Source: a virus. Taken from it: a DNA stretch of 43,523 bases. The notes under the pieces were generated by a model. The model was not told the DNA's origin. It saw only the letters and a program-made list of their open reading frames with translations, and ran no database searches. The translations under genes were made by a program, and so were the position numbers. This document shows positions 38,144 through 43,523 of the stretch, one piece after another. How positions within the stretch are numbered: position 1 is the first letter of the stretch; every line of letters starts with the position of its first letter. Location: IMG/VR virus record IMGVR_UViG_3300033979_000371, positions 1-43,523 of that record. One strand, given 5' to 3'.

Positions 38144-38166
38144 TTTGTTTACCCAAAAAAGTAATT

Positions 38167-38496
38167 ATGGCTTGTCTACATTTAGGGTATCCAGAGGATG
38201 TAACTCTGGAATGGGATGATAAGACTAAATCATTTTATCTGTCAATTAAAGAACGTTGCATCTATGACTTTGAATTGACAGATAAAAATTTAGAATTTTC
38301 TTTCTCTATTCCGTTTCCTGATGGAGAAGGGATAGAAAGAAATGGCTGGATATTTATTAATGAAGTTAGTAATAACATCATTATGCTGTGTAGGCTTAGT
38401 GGAGAAAACAAGTTTATTGGTGTAACAAAAGAAAATGTGTTAAAAGTCTTTGGGCTTATTGGTTGCACCATTGTAAATTCTGTTCCACACAGCTAA
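38167..38496 (+). CDS. 109-aa hypothetical protein
   Basis: Predicted beta-rich protein (KSFYLSIKERCIYDFELTDK, LEFSFSIPFPDGEGI) with a helical end (KENVLKVFGLIG). The ATG follows the 18-base duplication at 38140-38157. Its stop overlaps the stop of the minus-strand gene at 38493 by 4 bases. Not recognised. Confidence 0.6.
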   Translation: MACLHLGYPEDVTLEWDDKTKSFYLSIKERCIYDFELTDKNLEFSFSIPFPDGEGIERNGWIFINEVSNNIIMLCRLSGENKFIGVTKENVLKVFGLIGCTIVNSVPHS

Positions 38497-39509
38497 AAGT
38501 CTATCACAGCAAACTCCCACTCCCTAACCTCTGCCTCCGGGTAGGGGTTATTTTTCCTCCATGATGGAATTGCTTTACTCCACTTTTGCATAGCCTCCCA
38601 GGCTTCTTTAGCTAGGGTACAGCCTTCTTTCCATACATGGATAAAGGTAGAGGGGATTCTTTCTACAAGGGTTTCTGGGTATTGGAATACAAAATCCCGG
38701 TATTCCTCACTCAGAAGATTTCCTTCAAAGTCTTCATTGACTGAGAGAACATTCCAGAGATTGCGGACAAAGTTGCATTTATGTTCTGGAAGCTGGTCAT
38801 AGAATGAAACTTGTGGATTGTGCTTATGAAGAGCGTTATATCTAGCCTCAGCAATCCGGTAGACTTCTTTAAATACCACTAGGCACTTGTGCAAGTTAAT
38901 ACGTTCGTATCTTGTTTTCTGAACTGTAATCCCAGCAGCCTTTTCAGTTCCATCTTTACCAATAACTACCTGAGATTTAGGTTGAACTATATCCCAAAGC
39001 CCTAAACCTTGAATAACCTTTTCCTCAAACTCACCAGTCTCAGGGTTGGCATCTTCATTGAGAACCATTTTCTTGCTTTTCTTCCCAGTTCTCTCAAGTT
39101 CTTCTAAATCCAATTCCTCAAAATAGGTATTACCCAAAGCGTTGCGGTACTTCAATACCGTGTTTACGGAAGTTGCGGCTTGTGGGTAGTGCTGTGGTAT
39201 ATGCTCAGTTCGTAAATGCTTTGTAGACAACTCGATGCTAAGGTTGCCTTCCACAGATGTGAAGATAAGCTGATTTAATCTATCAAAATTAATGGTGTTG
39301 GCTTTGTCTTTTCTTTTTACTGCCCCATACTCTAGGCATGAGAAATATATTACTGGGTCAAGCAAGCCTAAAACAGTGTAAAGCCCTTGCAGTGTGGTGT
39401 TTTTAAACCGTAAATGGACTTGATATCTCAACCAATTAGCTTCACTACCAGAAAGAGCAATAGGTTTTTTGGGGAAAGATTTGACAGATGGGCGATTTTT
39501 GTTTATCAT
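38493..39509 (-). CDS. Large hypothetical protein, DNA metabolism or regulation unknown
   Basis: Start chosen at ATG 39509 (338 aa). A TTG at 39539 lies inside a hairpin and is less likely. The N-terminus is basic (MINKNRPSVKSFPKKPIALS). The body is helical, with a Lys/Arg-rich KRKDKANTINFDRLNQLIF and an inner loop GKDGTEKAAGITVQ, and a Trp-rich end (EAWEAMQKWSKAIPSWRKNN). I find no nuclease, helicase or HTH signature. It follows the small basic gene at 39579 on the same strand. Confidence 0.7.
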   Translation of the reverse strand: MINKNRPSVKSFPKKPIALSGSEANWLRYQVHLRFKNTTLQGLYTVLGLLDPVIYFSCLEYGAVKRKDKANTINFDRLNQLIFTSVEGNLSIELSTKHLRTEHIPQHYPQAATSVNTVLKYRNALGNTYFEELDLEELERTGKKSKKMVLNEDANPETGEFEEKVIQGLGLWDIVQPKSQVVIGKDGTEKAAGITVQKTRYERINLHKCLVVFKEVYRIAEARYNALHKHNPQVSFYDQLPEHKCNFVRNLWNVLSVNEDFEGNLLSEEYRDFVFQYPETLVERIPSTFIHVWKEGCTLAKEAWEAMQKWSKAIPSWRKNNPYPEAEVREWEFAVIDF

Positions 39510-39537
39510 AAATTTAAGGTTTGAAAATATATTGAAC

Positions 39538-39574
39538 AAAGAACTCCACCGCCTGACAGTAGTGGGGTTCTTTT
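39538..39574 (-). terminator. Hairpin between the two minus-strand genes
   Basis: AAAGAACTCCAC (39538-39549) pairs with GTGGGGTTCTTT (39562-39573) with one G-U pair. On the minus strand the stem ends in TTCTTTGTT; on the plus strand in TTTTAATATT. It could partly end transcription of the upstream gene in either direction. Confidence 0.6.
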
Positions 39575-39578
39575 AATA

Positions 39579-39965
39579 TTAGCACCACATCAATGGCTGT
39601 GCAACTTTCTTCTTAGGGTTTTTCTTTTTAGCTTTTTTCTTGCTCTTAGAAGTTCTGCCAACATTCTGCTCACCGGGGGCTGGCTTGCAATTTTCAGCCA
39701 AAAACTTTACCAAATCAAAAGAATGCAGCCTTCTTGCGTTTTCTTCCTCTCTCAGAATTTCATCCATCAAATCCATACCTACCTTGACGTATTTCTTTAG
39801 CTCTGGATATTCTCTGGGCGTTTGCCGTCCCGCATACCAAGCCTCAAATCGTTCTACTACATCTTTGCTATGGGGAAAATGCTTTAACCGCTCAGGCATA
39901 CTATCAAGCTCTTGAGTCATACCAGGAATTTCATCAATGAGTTTAATGCTTTTGATATTAACCAC
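39579..39965 (-). CDS. Small basic protein, possible nucleic acid binder
   Basis: The 128-aa protein starts at GTG. The N-terminal three quarters are helical and mixed-charge (IPGMTQELDSMPERLKHFPH, DLMDEILREEENARRLHSFD). The C-terminus is a Lys/Arg cluster (TSKSKKKAKKKNPKKK) that would bind nucleic acid. A variant of the conserved promoter box with a perfect TATAAT 6 bases upstream lies just before it. Not recognised. Confidence 0.65.
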   Translation of the reverse strand: MVNIKSIKLIDEIPGMTQELDSMPERLKHFPHSKDVVERFEAWYAGRQTPREYPELKKYVKVGMDLMDEILREEENARRLHSFDLVKFLAENCKPAPGEQNVGRTSKSKKKAKKKNPKKKVAQPLMWC

Positions 39966-39973
39966 AATTTTGT

Positions 39974-39999
39974 CCGGTTGTTTTGCTAATTCTATTATA
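39974..39999 (-). promoter_or_regulatory. Promoter with diverged box before the basic-protein gene
   Basis: On the minus strand TATAAT (39994-39999), 6 bases, then AGCAAAACAACCGG (39974-39987). The first seven box bases are exact and the rest has drifted. Confidence 0.55.
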
Positions 40000-40000
40000 T

Positions 40001-40162
40001 CTCAAAACCCAGTCGCCACAGTCGTTTGAGACAAAGTGAACACACAATATTTCTTATAAACTCAAGAGTGCTTTTTGTTGGTGTCAAAATCTTCTGCATT
40101 TTAACTAAGAAAGATATTGTGTGTTCAGTCTGCTAGGATGTAGATGTAGTAAGGGTTTTGAG
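40001..40162. repeat. Nested inverted repeats, 162 bp
   Basis: Outer arms CTCAAAACCC (40001-40010) and GGGTTTTGAG (40153-40162) are perfect. The inner arms are GAACACACAATAT (40038-40050) and ATATTGTGTGTTC (40114-40126), perfect over 13 bp and extended imperfectly on both sides. No ORF of note lies inside. It could be a MITE-like element, an att or origin region, or a structured RNA. Confidence 0.7.
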
Positions 40163-40193
40163 TTTTGCGGAGTTTGCCGTAAAAATAGTACAG

Positions 40194-40220
40194 TGGGCTA
40201 ACGCCCAAGAAGTGGTGACG
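40194..40220 (+). repeat. Hairpin repeat family A, copy 26
   Basis: Perfect stem TGGGC-TAAC-GCCCA with tail AGAAGTGGTGACG. Confidence 0.9.
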
Positions 40221-40244
40221 AATAAATAGCTTAGGAGTAATTCA

Positions 40245-40424
40245 GTGATTTACTATATTCACAAAGAAACTGGACAGGCTTATAGGGTCCATAGGTATGA
40301 ACCTGACACATCTCAGGTAATTTTAACTTGGGGGAAAAGAGATGTTTACCTGACATCTTCTGAATTAAAACAAGACTACATCAAGGTTAGTTTAGAAACC
40401 TTTACTAAAAGCACTTGTAAATAA
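40245..40424 (+). CDS. 59-aa hypothetical protein
   Basis: GTG start with TTAGGAG 7 bases upstream, the usual site in this region. The product is beta-rich (MIYYIHKETGQAYRVHRYEP, SQVILTWGKRDVYLTSSE) and ends in a Lys/Thr stretch. It opens a chain of small plus-strand genes each with a good ribosome binding site. Function unknown. Confidence 0.6.
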   Translation: MIYYIHKETGQAYRVHRYEPDTSQVILTWGKRDVYLTSSELKQDYIKVSLETFTKSTCK

Positions 40425-40439
40425 CTAGGAGCAGTTAAA

Positions 40440-40637
40440 GTGGAAAAAGATAATTTGACAGAAATCATTGATTCTATTGCCAGCAACTTTATTAATGGCA
40501 ACTTGTCTGACTGCAAACGGCAAATAAAGGAATTGGGGAAAGAAGCTCCTATGTCCTTAGTTTATGTGACACTACAAGTAAGCCTGCTGACAGGGGCAAA
40601 CTTTACTCGCTGGGTATCTAAAAGCGTTGAGGAGTAG
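40440..40637 (+). CDS. 65-aa hypothetical protein
   Basis: GTG start with AGGAG 9 bases upstream. The protein is helical (DNLTEIIDSIASNFINGNLS, CKRQIKELGKEAPMSLVYVT) with a mildly hydrophobic end. It lies 15 bases after the previous gene and 5 bases before the next. Not recognised. Confidence 0.6.
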   Translation: MEKDNLTEIIDSIASNFINGNLSDCKRQIKELGKEAPMSLVYVTLQVSLLTGANFTRWVSKSVEE

Positions 40638-40642
40638 AGTTT

Positions 40643-40849
40643 ATGACTTACGCTGAAGAAATAGTTAAGAAAATGATTTTTATTGGAAGCCAGCAGAATC
40701 TCTTGCCTCATGAGTATGCTCCTGGAACACCCTGGTATTCCTACATCAGGGATGAAGCTATTTCTGCCTTAGACTTAAAAGCTGAGCTTGAGGAAGAAAT
40801 AGAGTTAATAGACGGAGAAATCCGTGGGCTGTTAGATGTGTTAGAATAG
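40643..40849 (+). CDS. 68-aa acidic helical protein
   Basis: GGAGTAGAGTTT precedes the ATG. The product has YAEEIVKKMIFIGSQQNLLP at the start and a Glu/Asp-rich helix at the end (LKAELEEEIELIDGEIRGLL). It is a third member of the small-gene chain. Function unknown. Confidence 0.6.
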   Translation: MTYAEEIVKKMIFIGSQQNLLPHEYAPGTPWYSYIRDEAISALDLKAELEEEIELIDGEIRGLLDVLE

Positions 40850-40973
40850 TTTCCATAGCCGTAAAAGCCTATAAGGTGGGGTGAGATGCCTAAAACAAAC
40901 GGCTGAAGTTTTTACTTCAACAATACTCCCTATTAGGGCTGGCAGATTGTTTAGTAGCCAGAATGGAGTAGTT

Positions 40974-41207
40974 ATGAAGTTTGAAGCAATTTGTAATCTA
41001 AAGAAAAGCACTCCTAGCGGTGCTGAAGATGCAAGTTACAGAGTATCAAGAAGCCACTTAAATCAAAAGGTATCTCCAGGGTATCAAGTAGGAGATACCT
41101 TTGATTATGTGTTTAGTAGTGAGTCAGGACTATGGCTTAGAGACAAAGAAGGAAAAACCATATTTGTTCCTACTGGAGAAATTCAGTGCTTTGAGGAAGT
41201 AGAATAA
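40974..41207 (+). CDS. 77-aa hypothetical protein
   Basis: Start set at ATG 40974 because GGAGTAGTT stands directly before it. The open frame upstream to 40881 has no such site. The product is beta-rich (PGYQVGDTFDYVFSSESGLW, KTIFVPTGEIQCFEEVE) and may form a small barrel. Not recognised. Confidence 0.65.
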   Translation: MKFEAICNLKKSTPSGAEDASYRVSRSHLNQKVSPGYQVGDTFDYVFSSESGLWLRDKEGKTIFVPTGEIQCFEEVE

Positions 41208-41213
41208 CTACAA

Positions 41214-41229
41214 AAAACACCTAAGTAAT
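41214..41229 (+). repeat. 16-bp direct repeat, left copy
   Basis: AAAACACCTAAGTAAT, identical to 41532-41547. The pair brackets the gene at 41233-41529. Confidence 0.8.
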
Positions 41230-41232
41230 GTT

Positions 41233-41529
41233 ATGAATTTACACGCATCTTATTGGAAATATGACGGTAATCATCTTAACGGAGAAGATTGTATTTGCAA
41301 TGACCCTCATAATTTTGGCGTAGAACTAGTTTCTTATTTAGCCTGTGTTGCTGATGGTGGACCTTATGGTAGATTATCTAAGCAACAGCTATCTCAAGTC
41401 AAAGTTGTGCATTGCAAAGGTGACAGCTTTAGACATAAAATCAAAGTTTCTGCACCTGAAGAAATTTGGGATGCTGCCAAAACTGATTATGAAGAAGTTC
41501 AGGAGGAAGACCTCGCTGTTTTTAACTAA
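41233..41529 (+). CDS. 98-aa hypothetical protein flanked by direct repeats
   Basis: The protein has MNLHASYWKYDGNHLNGEDC near the start, a His/Cys-containing CICNDPHNFG segment and an acidic end (TDYEEVQEEDLAVF). The gene lies exactly between two 16-bp direct repeats, which suggests that it was gained, duplicated or could be lost as a unit. There is no strong ribosome binding site before the ATG. Function unknown. Confidence 0.6.
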   Translation: MNLHASYWKYDGNHLNGEDCICNDPHNFGVELVSYLACVADGGPYGRLSKQQLSQVKVVHCKGDSFRHKIKVSAPEEIWDAAKTDYEEVQEEDLAVFN

Positions 41530-41777
41530 AGAAAACACCTAAGTAATCCTACAATCAGCCCCAATACTTTTTCTTTTCTCTGTAACTTACTTTGAGCTAT
41601 GACGTACTCTATTAACTCGTCGTAGCTCATTTTAGTTTCTGTCGTATTTGTTTTGACCTCTAAGGCATTTAACGCCCATTCTATTCTTTGGGTATAGGAG
41701 TGTCCTGGTAATTTATCTATTCTTTCTATAACTCTAGGGTGTAGATTGACGGATTTAAACTTTACATTCTTACTCAT
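41526..41777 (-). CDS. Ribbon-helix-helix repressor-like protein
   Basis: The 83-aa protein begins MSKNVKFKSVNLHPRVIERI, then DKLPGHSYTQRIEWALNALE (21-40). This strand-helix-helix pattern is that of a small RHH DNA-binding protein, followed by a short helical tail. The gene is transcribed away from the 41912 gene. The region between has a promoter and overlapping palindromes, the usual target of such a repressor. It converges on the 98-aa gene with a 4-base overlap of stops. Confidence 0.6.
   Translation of the reverse strand: MSKNVKFKSVNLHPRVIERIDKLPGHSYTQRIEWALNALEVKTNTTETKMSYDELIEYVIAQSKLQRKEKVLGLIVGLLRCFL
41532..41547 (+). repeat. 16-bp direct repeat, right copy
   Basis: Identical to 41214-41229; see that entry. 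It lies inside the end of the RHH gene. Confidence 0.8.
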
Positions 41778-41848
41778 AGTGTTTTACCGCTATAACATCT
41801 TTGTAGGATTAACCATCATAACTTAAAGGGAATAAATAAAATAATTCC

Positions 41849-41878
41849 TTGACAAGTATCACACTTATGAGATATCTT
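41849..41878 (+). promoter_or_regulatory. Sigma-70-like promoter
   Basis: TTGACA (41849-41854) and TATCTT (41873-41878) are separated by 18 bases. This is one of the few sites in the window with a clear -35 box, so it may be read by the host polymerase. Confidence 0.5.
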
Positions 41879-41887
41879 TTCATTATG

Positions 41888-41910
41888 ACTTCCAGGAAGT
41901 TCTGAGAACT
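41888..41910. promoter_or_regulatory. Two overlapping palindromes, operator candidate
   Basis: ACTTCCAGGAAGT (41888-41900) is a perfect palindrome around one base, and AGTTCTGAGAACT (41898-41910) is a second one overlapping it by three bases. They end one base before ATG 41912 and follow the promoter at 41849. Confidence 0.6.
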
Positions 41911-41911
41911 A

Positions 41912-42202
41912 ATGAAAAGTATCAACGGGGATTCTATTGAGTCCCCAATCGTTTACACCAGGACTGAGGCAGGAAAAGAACTATCTCCTCCCGTATCTGC
42001 TAGGCAAGTTCAAGAGTATCTAAACATAGCCCGGTTATTTATCCCAGGGTTTGATGTGTTTAATGGTTTAGAGGGTGGACTATCTAATGCTCCTATTAAA
42101 CCAATTCACATTCCTACCCTTCAGAAAATAAGGGAATATGTTAGGGAAACCAAAAGTTTAGTTAAAGCAAGATGTCTTATTGCGGAGGAATATAAACGGT
42201 GA
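41912..42202 (+). CDS. 96-aa hypothetical protein, possible regulator
   Basis: The protein contains PIVYTRTEAGKELSPPVSAR, QVQEYLNIARLFIPGFDVF, then a C-terminal helical stretch with LQKIREYVRETKSLVKA. The TR.EA...LS..VS.R..Q.YL pattern suggests a small helix-turn-helix that reads DNA. It is transcribed from the operator-rich region opposite the RHH gene, a layout that recalls a two-gene genetic switch. This is inference. Confidence 0.6.
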   Translation: MKSINGDSIESPIVYTRTEAGKELSPPVSARQVQEYLNIARLFIPGFDVFNGLEGGLSNAPIKPIHIPTLQKIREYVRETKSLVKARCLIAEEYKR

Positions 42203-42339
42203 ACATTGATGAAGCCATTTATTTATTTGATAAACCATCAGAAATTAAAAATGCTGAACATTTAAGCAAAATAAAACAAGTTTTATATTCTGACTGGGTA
42301 AAAAGAAAAGCAAGCAAAATGAGAAAAAAGGTAAATTAA
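42199..42339 (+). CDS. 46-aa hypothetical protein
   Basis: GTG start overlapping the previous stop as GTGA, with GGAGG 10 bases upstream. The product is helical and basic at its end (LSKIKQVLYSDWVKRKASKM). Its stop lies one base before the next ATG. Function unknown. Confidence 0.55.
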   Translation: MNIDEAIYLFDKPSEIKNAEHLSKIKQVLYSDWVKRKASKMRKKVN

Positions 42340-42340
42340 A

Positions 42341-42907
42341 ATGAAATTATCTGATGCAGCAAAGATTCTCAACACTCCTGTTAGAGAACTGATTGATAAG
42401 ATGACTAAAGCTGTTCCTGAAACAACCTGGAAAGCTGACACTATTCTTCCAGCAGAGTTTGTTGAACAATTAAGCGTTCATTCCCAGGAATATCAACAAG
42501 TGGTTGAGCTGCCTAAACAAGAAGCTCAAAATGCTATTGAGGCTGTAGGTGAATCTAAGTTAGTTCTTGAATCTTTAGACTATGCAATCCTGGAAAGTTT
42601 ATCTGATGAAAGAACTTACCAACTATTAATTGAATCAGCACAACAAGCGGTATCTGACTATCAACAAGCTAAAGTTGTTTATTCAGAGATTATTTCCCAA
42701 TTAGCAACTGAAGATATTAATATTTTGCAAGAACGTAGGCAAAACTTTGATGCCAAGATATCTCAGTCTGCTATGGGACGCTCTAAAACATTGGGGGAGT
42801 TGCAAGGGAGATTAGCAGTTCAATCTCAGAATCTCCAGAAGAGCCGTCAGAACTCACAAGAATTGAAGAGTCGAATATTGCAAGCGGCATTAGGGCATCA
42901 AGTTTAG
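42341..42907 (+). CDS. 188-aa coiled-coil protein
   Basis: The first 35 residues (MKLSDAAKILNTPVRELIDK) look like a small helix-turn-helix start. From about 50 to 185 the protein is a continuous Gln/Glu/Leu-rich helix with heptads (TYQLLIESAQQAVSDYQQAK, GRLAVQSQNLQKSRQNSQEL). It may be a scaffold, a structural rod or a regulator that dimerises. No family is recognised. Confidence 0.65.
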   Translation: MKLSDAAKILNTPVRELIDKMTKAVPETTWKADTILPAEFVEQLSVHSQEYQQVVELPKQEAQNAIEAVGESKLVLESLDYAILESLSDERTYQLLIESAQQAVSDYQQAKVVYSEIISQLATEDINILQERRQNFDAKISQSAMGRSKTLGELQGRLAVQSQNLQKSRQNSQELKSRILQAALGHQV

Positions 42908-42909
42908 TA

Positions 42910-42936
42910 GGGCTAACGCCCCAGGAATTGCGAAGA
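42910..42936 (+). repeat. Hairpin repeat family A, copy 27
   Basis: Stem GGGC-TAAC-GCCC with tail CAGGAATTGCGAAG, 3 bases after the coiled-coil gene stop. The next gene's frame runs through it. Confidence 0.85.
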
Positions 42937-42984
42937 GTAGCTTTACTTTTAACCGATGTTGAGATACAGGAAAGAAGAAAGAAA

Positions 42985-43170
42985 ATGTTTACAGATGTAT
43001 TGGCGGGTGTATTGGGTGTGGGTTCTATTGGTGGTAGTATTGCCACTCTTAGTTATTGCGCTGCATCTGTGGCAAGTGTTACTGGTGGCGTAGTTCTGTT
43101 TCCTCTAGGAATAGCGTTATTTACTGGTTTAGTTTATGCAGGTAAGTGGAGTAAGGGGGAATTAAGATGA
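42985..43170 (+). CDS. Small membrane protein with two hydrophobic spans
   Basis: From ATG 42985 this is 61 aa with two Gly/Ala/Val-rich hydrophobic stretches (about 4-26 and 31-50) and a basic end (KWSKGELR). The frame is also open upstream to a TTG at 42928 inside the hairpin repeat, adding RRVALLLTDVEIQERRKK, which looks like real protein. The start is therefore uncertain. It resembles holin-like or small envelope proteins by size only. The stop overlaps the next ATG as ATGA. Confidence 0.6.
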   Translation: MFTDVLAGVLGVGSIGGSIATLSYCAASVASVTGGVVLFPLGIALFTGLVYAGKWSKGELR

Positions 43171-43364
43171 ACAGATACTTTATTAGTTATCAAGCATTTA
43201 GTAACGGCAAACTTGTTAGGGTTGGAAATAGCGATATAAGCTATCCTTTTATTCAAGCTGGTTCTGATGTAGTTGAGATAGAAGAAGAAATCCTAGAAAG
43301 TCTGCAACCAATAGTAGAGTGTGACCACGTTGTTATCCTTTATTGGAGAAGATTTGAAGAATGA
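43167..43364 (+). CDS. 65-aa hypothetical protein
   Basis: ATG overlaps the previous stop (ATGA) and its own TGA overlaps the next ATG in the same way, so three genes are coupled. The product is a small alpha/beta protein (YFISYQAFSNGKLVRVGNSD, then EEILESLQPIVECDHVVILYW). Function unknown. Confidence 0.6.
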   Translation: MNRYFISYQAFSNGKLVRVGNSDISYPFIQAGSDVVEIEEEILESLQPIVECDHVVILYWRRFEE

Positions 43365-43523
43365 GAAAACACACACAGGTCTACGACAGAGAAAGTAATC
43401 TGATTACCGATATCAACATAGAAGAGCCTAACTTTTGGACTCTTCTCAATAAAGACAATATGACTAATGCTTTAGCAATCAGCTTAGTTGTTTTAGTTGT
43501 TAGTCTTGCCTATTCAGTAATTA
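43361..43523 (+). CDS. 5' part of a membrane protein gene (cut by window edge)
   Basis: The frame runs from ATG 43361 to the end of the window (54 codons). It encodes a polar N-terminus (MRKHTQVYDRESNLITDINI) and one hydrophobic helix at about 38-54 (ALAISLVVLVVSLAYSV). This looks like a small type II membrane protein, coupled to the two genes before it. Its end is not visible. Confidence 0.5.
   Translation, partial: MRKHTQVYDRESNLITDINIEEPNFWTLLNKDNMTNALAISLVVLVVSLAYSVI

Noticed and set aside
39510-39539. TTG 39539 as start of the large minus-strand gene
   Set aside because: It lies in the arm of a hairpin with no ribosome binding site; the ATG at 39509 is preferred, though neither start is strong.
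40001-40162. Nested inverted repeats as an insertion sequence
   Set aside because: No transposase ORF lies inside and no target duplication is evident, so only an inverted repeat structure is claimed.
1-43523. tRNA or rRNA genes
   Set aside because: I found no cloverleaf with a T-loop (GGTTCNANNCC) and CCA-type end, and no ribosomal RNA sequence.

Overview
The window reads as part of a double-stranded DNA phage genome, either free or as a prophage or phage-plasmid, of a cyanobacterium, most likely a filamentous Nostoc/Anabaena-type host. The phage evidence is a terminase large subunit, a probable small terminase, DnaB, a UvrD-type helicase, an SSB-like protein, a RusA-like resolvase, dCTP deaminase, Gp157 and ArdA-like proteins, packed among dozens of tiny unrecognised genes. 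The cyanobacterial assignment is an inference. It rests on the AT-rich sequence and on at least 28 copies of a short hairpin repeat that resembles, from memory, the small dispersed repeats of Nostoc genomes. I saw no rRNA, tRNA, integrase, partition gene or CRISPR array.

Layout. (1) 1-1890, plus strand: end of an incomplete gene, a zinc-finger protein with several apparent winged helices, and a small gene. (2) 1897-12773, minus strand: one long, tightly overlapping operon. It starts with a DNA-binding protein and a sigma factor that appears to lack region 4. It then runs through a block of Gly/Ala/Gln/Asn-rich, membrane-prone, virion-like proteins and ends with the small and large terminases. 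No portal, capsid or tail gene is recognisable. (3) 12843-14618: small ORF, RusA-like resolvase, dCTP deaminase (minus) and a NADAR protein. (4) 14775-22929, plus strand: an 807-aa protein with the motif set of two-barrel RNA polymerases (the QDE-1/YonO/crAss-like phage superfamily), followed by a 1861-aa protein with a C-terminal membrane segment. (5) 22997-29888, plus strand: SAP-like protein, double-OB SSB, UvrD-type helicase, OB-like protein, ArdA-like antirestriction protein and small genes. (6) 29950-33362, minus strand: DnaB, an AT-hook-like protein, a winged-helix replication protein and a winged-helix regulator. (7) 33735-43523: mostly plus-strand early-type small genes including a Gp157 family protein. 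Two minus-strand genes lie at 38493-39965, and an RHH repressor candidate at 41526-41777 faces an operator-like region.

The most interesting idea is a phage-owned transcription programme. A conserved 14-base element (AGCAAAATAAACAG) lies about 7-14 bases before at least nine genes. At three sites a perfect TATAAT stands exactly 6 bases upstream, so the element would be the first transcribed bases. No constant -35 box is evident, which would suit a sigma factor without region 4. The two-barrel polymerase could then transcribe another gene class or be carried in the virion. These links are inferences. The motifs themselves are directly visible.
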